64,000 bases of DNA from Heligmosomoides polygyrus polygyrus (lineage: Eukaryota > Nematoda > Chromadorea > Rhabditida > Heligmosomidae), in contig OX377202.1 in assembly GCA_947396885.1 (NCBI GenBank), forward strand, positions 1,054,001 to 1,118,000. The letters are read 5' to 3'. Positions within the stretch are counted from its first letter, which is position 1. Every line of letters begins with the position of its first letter. The translations under genes and the position numbers were made by a program. Shown here piece after piece: positions 55,560 through 64,000 of this stretch. The notes under the pieces are model-generated. The model searched no databases and had not been told where the DNA came from. It saw only the letters and a list, made by a program, of their open reading frames with translations.

Positions 55560-56170
55560 CCATCCCTAGCGGTCAACTGTAGGAAAATCGATAATATCGA
55601 TCAATATCAATATCGATATTATCGATTTTTCCACAGTTGACCACTAGAAATCCATTTATCGATCCATTTATCAAGTTTGTTCACTGTTGATAAAGCTTCT
55701 GTAGCTGCCGTAATATTCAGCTTCAGCTTTCTTACAACGACCATCTGCAGGCTTACCACACTTTGAGGAGCAGACGCACACACAGACGCACAGACATCTT
55801 AACTCAGCTGTGTAAAGTAGGGTCAACGCCAGAAATTTGTTATTTTAGGCCCTATTAACGGTGCAATTAGAGGCTATTTAGCGAAATCGCCAAAAATGTA
55901 CATAACCGGCAGGGTCGCAAAATTCGGAGGTGGAGGGGGTATGCCCAATCTGTAGGAAAACAACAGAATTTAAGTAAAGGAAACGCTCTTACCTAGCAGA
56001 CGGAAGGAGAGCGATTCGTAGTTTCCTAATCCGGAGGAGTGGACGCCCTGCTCTTGCCATTAATGGGGGAGGATCGCACTGGAAAAACGAGAGGAATAAG
56101 ATTATGGTCGGGAACATCTTCAAAATCAATACGAACGTTTACCAGACTAAACTACAGACTTTTCGTGAAG
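55560..56170. other. no gene; short palindrome and featureless DNA
   Basis: A perfect palindrome of ATCGAT/ATATCGATATT type lies at about 55585-55640. The rest has no supported feature. Confidence 0.4.
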
Positions 56171-56174
56171 GTCA

Positions 56175-56372
56175 GATGGTACATGTCGCGTAAATGGGCA
56201 GCATTGGGAGGTGCTGGTGCATGAACCAGTCATAACCAAGCACATCACCTTCCGAGAACAGGTCAGCAATCCGAATACTGACCGTACCAGCCCTATCCGA
56301 ATGGCCAATTTGACGTAATCTGATTGGCTGGAGCGCTACAACCACCCAATGCTGCCGATATTCGCGACATGT
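56175..56372. mobile_element. foldback MITE, GGGCAGCATTGGGAGGT family, second copy
   Basis: ACATGTCGCGTAAATGGGCAGCATTGGG and CCCAATGCTGCCGATATTCGCGACATGT are inverted ends, as at 50215. Confidence 0.8.
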
Positions 56373-56504
56373 ACAGTCAGAATGATTTTTGTTCAAAGAG
56401 AATTTTAGTATGACTTCCATGGAGTTTTACTTCACTTTCTCAATAAGTGTACACATTGCATAAAATTTTGTAAAATTCTTCCTTTTTTGAGGAAAAATAA
56501 TGAT

Positions 56505-56760
56505 GTAATGTTTATTTCAAAGAGCAAGAATACGTTCGTCTCTAGTGCCAAAGGAAAACTTTGCGCGATGCACTCGTCTAAATCGCTGCTATTTCATTTT
56601 AATTGATAGTGGAAAATACAGTACGCTATCAACTAAATTAAAATAGCAGCGAGCTAGACGAGTGTGTCGCGCAACCTTTTTCTTTGGCACTAGAAAATGT
56701 CCGCCTGCTCTTTGAAAAGAATTATTTTTCCTCATAAAAATGAGAACCTTACGCAGTCCA
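56505..56760. repeat. ~250-bp palindrome
   Basis: TTTCAAAGAGC...GTGCCAAAGGAAAA...GATGCACTCGTCTA is repeated inverted, with AATTGATAG/CTATCAACT at the centre near 56625. A related arm is near 58.5-58.7 kb. Confidence 0.8.
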
Positions 56761-57546
56761 CCTGAGACAGCAAAACGGAGACACATGTGTTTTCTACAAG
56801 TGTTTTTGTTGTACCCCCTAGAAGTGTTTAAATTCCACGCAAAAACAATTTTTGCTATCAATTGAGTGAAAATCACGACATCCTGGACAAGCGCATGGCG
56901 CAATCTCTTCTTCTAGTACTATAAAACTGAGAACTTTCACGTTGCTTCGAAAGGTGTCCAAGTATCCACTTCTATGTTAAAAGTGTCCAACTTGTTTTGA
57001 AGTGTTCAATTCGAAATTTCGAGTTCGAAACATGAAACTTCGAAACATGAAACTTCGAATTCGGATATTGTATATACAGCGCAGTAACGCCTGCTGTTTT
57101 ATCCAGTCTTGACTTTGCAAAATTTTTCCACAGAGTGGCCCGTTTTTACTGTGATGGTCACCGCACTTCGTTGGCTCTTCCAAAGGCTCTTTCATCCAGA
57201 AAATCTCAATTTCTCTCCACGTCATCACCGTCCGCTAAACCGTCTGCTAATCCCTCGTCTTGACACCTGCGCGACGGCGACCGCTTGTCCTCCGCCGGCT
57301 GGCGAACGGTCGGAGAGAAAGAGGCTCGTGGTCGTGATATGAGTGCTTGTCCATGGTCTTCGGCTCTTTGTTTTTCCCACACATCGCCGAGGGGCGACGG
57401 GGGATGGGTGGACCGTCCGGAGACACGCCCTCTTGGCGGCGCCACCCGCCCTCCGGCGACCGCTCGTCAATCCCCTCGCCAAATCCGTTCCTTTTCTGGT
57501 GTAGCACCTTCAGAATTGGAGTCCGATCGAATTTTTCAGGCGACAC

Positions 57547-57704
57547 ATGACTCGGCACTATTTTCACCTGCTCCTCTCGACTGTGTTACTGTATTTGGCA
57601 TCTGGCCAGGACCCGAACGCCACCGCCGAGTGTCAGTCAGCGTTGGAGGCATGCGAGAATGACCTGGAGTGCTCCAATCGACTAGCGCCACTGATGGCCG
57701 CCTG
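57547..57704 (+). CDS. GAS1/GDNF-receptor-alpha-like secreted or GPI-type protein, first exon
   Basis: ATG at 57547 starts a clear signal peptide (YFHLLLSTVLLYLASGQ). It is followed by DPNATAECQSALEACENDLE and CSNRLAPLMAA, and the donor TG|GTGGGT completes a further Cys codon if the next exon starts with T or C. The spacing C-x6-C-x5-C-x10-C is that of the first helix pair of GDNF-receptor/GAS1 domains, which bind ligands at the cell surface. An N-glycosylation site (NAT) is present. Following exons are not certain: acceptors near 57781 and 57896 both give the right phase, but neither continuation shows the expected second half, so the rest may lie further on or beyond the window. Confidence 0.6.
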
Positions 57705-57810
57705 GTGGGTGACTTTGCATCGTTAACTGTTAGCGAATCTCCTGGTATGACATGTCTGTTGATTTTGTGGTGGGATTTCAGTCCGTTTCTGCCTTTTTTC
57801 CGCTGCATGT

Positions 57811-58269
57811 CTATTTCGAGTTCGGATATTGATCCGCACATTTCAAGGGGTTTTTCGAAATTCCCATCATTTTTCGGAATTCCTGGCGCTGCAGTGACCC
57901 AAACGGCGCGCGCACGCGTACTTGTCGACGGATCCCATTCGCCTGGTCGCCGTCCGTGATAATTCTCCTGCCGTCTTCATCATCGCCATCTCGTTCTTTC
58001 TTCCACTCGCTCAAATCCTCTAAGAGACCCGGCGAAATTCGTAATTGAACACGAATCGACGCCGATTTGCCGGCGATTTGTTTGCTCTCGGCTGCTGCTG
58101 CTGGCCGGTCGGCCACCCGGCCCGAGTGTGTTGGCCGACGAACCACGAGAGCCACTGTGTGAGCGAGTGCGTTGACTTGTTGAGGGGGAGTCAGAATTGC
58201 AAGTGATCTACCCTGCTGTATACGGTACCCTGTAGACCTGTTAGTCTCAAGATAAGGAGTTGTGCTCAA
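57811..58269. other. GC-rich block open on both strands
   Basis: A 152-codon minus frame (with LLEDLSEWKKERDGDDEDGR) and plus frames overlap here. It may be an exon of the GAS1-like gene (plus) or a separate minus gene. Splice evidence is insufficient to choose. Confidence 0.25.
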
Positions 58270-58911
58270 GCTTTCGGGTGCATATTACTAGATCAACCGC
58301 TCTTCTTCTGTAGCGCCGTCAAAATCAATCACTTTTCGTTTTTCGCTTTTAAGAAAAAATAGTAAATTAAACTTTGTACTCAAGCGCAACAAGCCAGCAA
58401 TCGTTTAGTGCACTCAAAGACGAGATCGCGCCATATACCCGAAAACCTTCTCGCGACTTTTATTTGATTAGCAGTGTAAATGTTGCTTACATGAAGCATC
58501 AAAGTGAGGATTCTTTATATTTATTGCGTGGTTTACAAGTGCAAAACTCCATGAAGATAGAAATTTCGCTATCAATTGAATGAAAACCGCGAAGTTTGTC
58601 GTCTTGAATGAGTGCATGGCGCAATCCTTCTTTCTTAAAATCGCCGCTTTCCTGCTCTTTAAGACCCGCTTCAACCACTATTTTTTCTCGAAAATGAGAA
58701 CTTTATAAAAATTTCAAAGAATGTGTCCACTTGCTGGGACGTCGAACTAAAACTTCAAAGAAAGTTATCTCAAAATGTTCCTTGAACAAAACCGATTTCA
58801 ACATTTTGGAGAATCTCTCTAATCTAGTACGGAACGAGCTTTCATTCGGAAGTCGTTCAGCTTGATTTCAAAATCGTTAGGCTTGTTTAGAAGAGAGTCC
58901 AATCTGGCGTA

Positions 58912-59963
58912 TTAGGTTGTCCCATAAGTCCCCGCCAGTTTTTTCAACGATTCAGTGCTGATTTCGCCAGCGGTCTGTTGCATTGCGCTATACAGCATTC
59001 GAAAGAGAATTACTTGCTCTACCAGAACATGTATTGCATTTCTTTTTTCACCATGAATTTTGTCAATTTTTAGGTCGTTGAAGTGAAAAGTGAAAAAGTG
59101 AAAAGTGGCCAACGCAAACAGTTCCTTCTCTTCGCTTAGGTTTGGATTTTTTTCGCAGTTTTTCGCATTTTGAAGACAATGTTCTGTATTACATGAATGC
59201 GTGTTGGTGCTATTTGCTCATTCATTCTTTATTGATTTTTAGACCATCAAATTGGGGCGTCCGACTTTTCCGTCCGAAATTTTACCGACAGCTCCTGCTC
59301 TGGGGTGGACTTTTTTGTTTGGTGTTATATGTCGTTCGGAAGAGGATGTCTTGCTTTATAAGAATTTGTGTCGCGTTTATTGGCTCATGCTGATTTCTGT
59401 CGAATATCAATAACTGAAAAAGGAGGAGTTGTTGGTGAATATGATCTTCCTCTTTTTGGAATTTTGTTGATATTCGACATAAATCAGCATGAGACAATAA
59501 ACGCGACAAAACTTCTTATTGAGCAAGGCATCCTATTCCAAACGACATATATCATCGAGCAAAAAAGTCCAACCCCAGAGCAGGAGCTGTCGGTTAAAAT
59601 TCGGACGGAAAAGTCGGACGTCCCAATTTGATGGCCTAAAAATCAATAAAGGACAAGTGAGAAAATAGGACCAACACGTATTCTTGCAGTACAGGACATT
59701 GTCTTCCAAATGCTGTAAAAAACTGCGCAAAAGATTACAAACCTAAGCGGAGAGAACAAGTGCGCAAATGGCTACTTTTTCACTTTTCACTTCAACGACC
59801 TGAAAATTGACAAAATTCAGGGTGAAAAATCAAATGCAACACATGGTCTGATAGAGCAAATCATTCTCTTTCGGATGCTGTATAGCGCTATGTAAGAAAC
59901 CGCCGGAGAAATTCGCAATGAATCGTTGAAAAAAAAACAGCGGGGACTTATGGGACAACCTAA
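58912..59963. mobile_element. 1052-bp palindromic mariner-type non-autonomous element, copy 1
   Basis: Ends TTAGGTTGTCCCATAAGTCC / GGACTTATGGGACAACCTAA are inverted repeats flanked by TA on both sides, as in Tc1/mariner elements. The repeat extends through both arms to a centre near 59440. No transposase motif (D,D34D) is seen. Arm frames are by-products of the palindrome. Confidence 0.88.
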
Positions 59964-60374
59964 TACTACTTTTCCTCCTGTTTTTTAGCAGAGGAAATAC
60001 AAAACTGCTTTGAAAAAAGCAATTCCCACATTATGCAAAATATGGAACAATGTGCTTTTTCTTATCGCTATAAAAACCATACCCTTAGCCGTAAGTTTCT
60101 GAGCAAAACTAATTTTGTGTCACTTTTTTGGCTCGATAAAATCCATGTTCTGCTTTTGCTGATCTCTAAAAAGCCAGTTCTCGCCGCAGCAATTTCTGCT
60201 GCACTTTTTTTGTACCCCTTTTTGGCTTAGTAAATGTTCTATTTTCAATGTTCTAGATTCTTTTCCATTGGTGCCAAAGCTCATAAGAACCCTCCCAACT
60301 AAAAGATTTAAACACAACGTGTGACTGTGGTAATGAGAAGTTCCATCGAACGATTTAACGCACAAAGAAATGCA

Positions 60375-61400
60375 ATGGCGAAAATTTTCGAGCGAACGAA
60401 CAAATCTATTCGTTCATCAGTATTTTCGAAAGATCGAAAATCGATTAAGCTCCATTTTTCGTGTACTCGAATATTCGAATAATCGAATAATTCGTTTGAA
60501 TCCGATTTTCAGTGCTGAAATATTTGAAGTTTATTTATTCGAGTAAAATTATTCGATTTGACTTTCGAATAAGGTTGAAATATTCGATTTTCGAATAATG
60601 TTCGACTATAACTCCGTTTCGATGTTTCGATGAGGCTTTGAATTGCGTAATCGCAGGCTGGTTTGAGCTCGACATTTACGTTTCATGGTCCTCTTATAGT
60701 GGCGCCAGCCATGCGGCTTCTATTCTCTGACATCTGCTTGACACTAAAGAAGTAGTCTACATCGGGAGCACTTTAACGAGAATTTCGGAGCCTTTGAGCT
60801 ATAATGGTGCTCGAACGAATATATTTGAATTTTAGTTTATTCGAATAATTGTAGGAATAGTCGAATATTCGATATTTCTAGATTTTCGAATATTCGTTCG
60901 AACTTGAACATCGATGGTCCTAAAAAACTCGGACATTCGTTCGAAGTCGAACCTAGAAAGGGATCACTGTTCAAGTATATTCGTTCGAGCACCACTATGG
61001 CTCAAAGGCTCCGAAAAGATTCTCGTCAAAGTGCTCTCGATGTAGGCTACTTCTTTAGTGTCAAGCAGATGTCAGAGAATAGAAGCCACATGGCTGGCGC
61101 CACTATAAGAGGACCATGAAACGTAAATGTCGAGCTGAAACCAGCTTACCATTACGCAACTCAAAGGCTCATCGAAACATCGAAACGGAGCCATAGTCGA
61201 ATATTCTTCGAAAATCGAATATTTCAACCTTATTCAAAAATCAAATCTAACAATTTTACTCGAATATGGAATAATCGTCAAACATTCAAGCACAAAATCT
61301 GATTCAAACGAATTATTCGACTATTCGAGTAAACGAAAAATGGAGCTTATTCGATTTTCGGTCATTCGAAAAAACTGATGAGCGAATAAATACTTTGGTC
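60375..61400. repeat. ~1 kb palindrome rich in TTCGAATA
   Basis: Arms around a centre near 60900 match over about 500 bp, for example GGTCCTCTTATAGTGGCGCC, TCTGACATCTGCTTGACACT and CGAACGAATATA pair with their inverses. The outer parts are built of ATTCGAATATTCGA-like repeats. Lies between the two mariner-type elements. Confidence 0.85.
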
Positions 61401-61593
61401 CTTCATTGGAAATTTTTCGACGTCAATAAATTAATTCAATAAATCAATAAAAATTCAATAATTAAACTCGTTTATTTACTCGTTCGATAAAATTTCTCAA
61501 ATAAGCAACTATAACCACCACCGATCTCAAACAACCCCTATAAATTGTGCTTAGACATTTGTTTTCGATCTGTGGAGTCGCGAAAGTATTATA

Positions 61594-62646
61594 TTAGATT
61601 GTCCCATAAGTCCCGCCGTTTCTTTTCAACCATTCATTGCGGATTTCGCCGACGGTCTATTGTAAAGCGCTATACAGCTTTCGAAAGAGATTGAATTGCT
61701 CTATCAGATGGTGAATTGCGCTTCTCTCTTCATCCTGAATTTTGTCAATTTGTAGGTCGTTAAAGTGAAAAGTGAAAAGTGAAAAAGGGGCCATCTGCGG
61801 CTGTTGCTTCTCTCCCCTTAGGTTTGGAATTTTTTGCGCATTTTTTCACAGCATTTGGAAGACAATGTTCTGTACTACAAGAACATGTGTTGGTCCTACT
61901 TGCTCATTTGTCCTTTACTGATTTTTAGACCATCAAATTGGGACGTTCGACTTTTCCGTCAATATTTTTACCGACAGCTCCTGCTCTGGGGTTGGACTTT
62001 TTCGCTTGGTGTTGTATGTCGTTCGGAAGAGGATGTTTTGCTCAGCAAGAATTTGTGTCGCGTTTATTGGCTCACGCTGATTTCTGTCGAATATCAACAG
62101 CTGAAGAAGGAGAAGAAGATGTTGGTGAAGATGATTTTTCTCTTTTTTCGAAATTTTGTTGATATTCGATAGAAATCAGCATGGACCAATAAACGTGACA
62201 CGAATTCTTATTAAGAAAGATATCCTCTTCCGAACGACATATAACAACAAGCAAAAAAGTCTAATCCCAGAGCAGGAGTTGTCGATAAAAATTTGGACGG
62301 AAAGTCGAACGTCCCAATTTAATGACTTAAAAATCAATAAAGGACAAGTGAGCAAATGGGACCAACACGTATTCTTGTAGCACAGGACATTGTCTTCTAA
62401 ATGCTATGAAAAACTGCGCAAAAAAACCATAAGCGGACAGAAACAACTGCCGAGATGGTCACTCTTCACTTTTTCAATTCAACGACCTCAAAATTGACAA
62501 AATTCAGGATGAAAAAAGAAACGCAATACGTGATCCGATAGAGCAATTCATCCTCTTTCGAAAGCTGTATAGCGCTATGCAAGAGGCCGCCGGCGAAATC
62601 GGCAATGAATCGTTGAAAAAACGGCGGGACTTATGGGACAACCTAA
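61594..62646. mobile_element. 1053-bp palindromic mariner-type non-autonomous element, copy 2
   Basis: TTAGATTGTCCCATAAGTCC / GGACTTATGGGACAACCTAA ends with TA outside. Internal blocks (CAGCTCCTGCTCTGGGGTTG, GTCGTTCGGAAGAGGATG) match copy 1. The length agrees with copy 1 within 1 bp, so both are full-length members of one family. Confidence 0.88.
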
Positions 62647-62888
62647 TATTTCCCCGTCCGCATAATTTATTTAATAAAATGTCTCATTAAAATAGCTACG
62701 TTTCCATATTGTCGTGATGTATGATAACGCCCCGTAGTTTATGCACTGCGCATTTATTATTTTATTATTTTATAACTGAACCATAAGTGCGCCGATGAAA
62801 CGGGAACAAAGAACAAAGCAAATTTTGTCCATTTTCAAAGGGGGTCGGTGCTGAGGTTTAAAAATTGGAAACTTGTATTAGAAACCCC

Positions 62889-63028
62889 TAAGGACCCGTT
62901 TATACTTCGACGCCGAGCGACGCGACGCCACGTATTGCGGCCACATTGATCGGGCGATGCGATCGATCAATTTGGTCTCAATGCGTGGCGTCGCGTCGCT
63001 CGGCGTCGGAAGGATAAGCGGGGCCTAA
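62889..63028. mobile_element. foldback MITE, GGACCCGTTTATACTTCGACGCC ends, TAA target
   Basis: TAAGGACCCGTTTATACTTC opens it and GCGGGGCCTAA closes it, with long GACGCCGAGCGACGCGACGCC / GGCGTCGCGTCGCTCGGCGTC arms. Confidence 0.85.
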
Positions 63029-63403
63029 CGGTTGCCACTACTTCACAAGGTCACATTTAGCCTAAAAACGTTCCTGAATCGGCAACTGCATTCGGCAGTA
63101 TGAAGGATTTGAGTGGTGACAAGATCAGTGCATTAAAAAAATTAAAAATTAAAATTAAAAAAAAAAAACACTGCGTTTGTTTGACGTTTTGCTGTGTGTC
63201 ATATGCAACTGCGATTTACTTCCAACTGCTCTTAAACTCATGCTCGTAGAAGTGCTAAGCCCTTTTACACCATTAATTTTGATCTTCTACCTCCCCTAAT
63301 CGATATCATATTCAATCCACTGCTTTGTGGAATGCGCCGCGTACCCTACTTCTACCTTGCGTTGTCGAGGAGTCCATTTATATGCGTCTTGCGGTTGTCC
63401 CTC

Positions 63404-63545
63404 TTAGCACTAGTTTATACTTGCGCAGCTGAGCGGCACTCCACCACTATCGCCATATCGATTTTCCGCGCCGCACGATCGATACCTATTCCTACCATGT
63501 TGCCGCGCCGTAACTATAACTACTATAAAAGACTAACTATAAGCT
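63404..63545. mobile_element. degenerate foldback MITE
   Basis: TTAGCACTAGTTTATACTTGCGCAGC begins it. The right end is eroded (GCCGCGCCGTAACTATA). Confidence 0.5.
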
Positions 63546-63740
63546 AGGACCTAGACAAGTTCGATTCCACTATTCATCTATACCAGAGGGCTAGCAAGCT
63601 TGATTGGCCTGGGCGGGACCAAAATCAACAAGAAAGCAATCGATTTGGACTGCACGCTACAGATCAACGATCAACCTGACCACCGCGATATTTGTTTCAT
63701 TGAAGCCTGAATGCTAATACTCCTAATGAATACCATGGCG

Positions 63741-63881
63741 TTAGCCCTAGTTTATACTTGCGCCGCTGTGCGGCGCGGCACTATGGTCGCAATAGATATC
63801 GATAGGGCGACGCGAAAAATCGATATCTATGGCCAATGTAATGACGCACCGCGTGGCGGCGCAAGTGTAAACTAGGGCTTA
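63741..63881. mobile_element. foldback MITE, GCCCTAGTTTATACTTGCGC subfamily
   Basis: TTAGCCCTAGTTTATACTTG and CAAGTGTAAACTAGGGCTTA are inverted ends, with central ATCGATATC blocks. Confidence 0.85.
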
Positions 63882-64000
63882 TGTGCTAGACAACTGCGCT
63901 ATTTTCGAAGCTGCACTTTGTTTATTTGAGTCCATTTCGGAAACGTAATGAGTGCCGTACCAGAAGGGCAAATAAAGCTCAGGCAATCTTCCTTTCTGCC

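Noticed and set aside
59142..59393. open frames in the arms of the mariner-type palindromes
   Set aside because: Similar frames in all four arms follow automatically from the inverted and duplicated sequence. No transposase signature.

Overview
The window looks like nuclear DNA of a nematode. Genes are split into many short exons, introns range from about 50 bp to several kb, 3' splice sites are mostly TTTTCAG or close variants, and repeats include RTE-type and CR1/Jockey-like non-LTR retrotransposons and many foldback MITEs. I cannot fix the species. All gene models below were assembled by hand from splice signals and reading-frame phase, without alignment.

Layout. 1-3.6 kb: sparse, with one small secreted-protein gene on the minus strand (2345-2686). 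3.6-13.95 kb: about 24 exons on the plus strand forming the 3' part of a large gene that I tentatively read as SZT2 of the KICSTOR (mTORC1-regulating) complex; its introns are filled with MITEs and tandem repeats. 14.54-26.35 kb: an 11.8 kb satellite of 125-bp monomers, about 94.4 units, strictly constant in length wherever I checked, with higher-order structure. 27.4-28.7 kb: a 5'-truncated non-LTR reverse transcriptase (minus). 28.7-36.0 kb: a complete eight-exon ribokinase gene (minus, 323 aa, all phases consistent). 36.2-39.5 kb: two small secreted-protein genes transcribed divergently from a shared ~400 bp region. 39.75-42.1 kb: a dead RTE retrotransposon copy inside foldback DNA. 46.2-49.3 kb: the 3' part of a Pro/Thr-rich gene (plus). 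49.4-57 kb: mostly nested foldbacks, with a few ambiguous exons. 57.55 kb: first exon of a GAS1/GDNF-receptor-like secreted or GPI-type protein (plus). 58.9-62.65 kb: three consecutive ~1 kb near-perfect palindromes, two of them copies of one mariner-type (TA target) non-autonomous element. 62.9-64 kb: more short MITEs.

The dominant theme is foldback DNA. At least 15 short elements share GG/GC-beginning termini with a GTTTATACTT core and TTA/TAA target triplets, as in PIF/Harbinger (Tourist-like) MITEs. Several are inserted into each other, or abut so that neighbours share one target triplet. No complete transposase was recognised in the window, so these look non-autonomous. The genes do not form an evident pathway.
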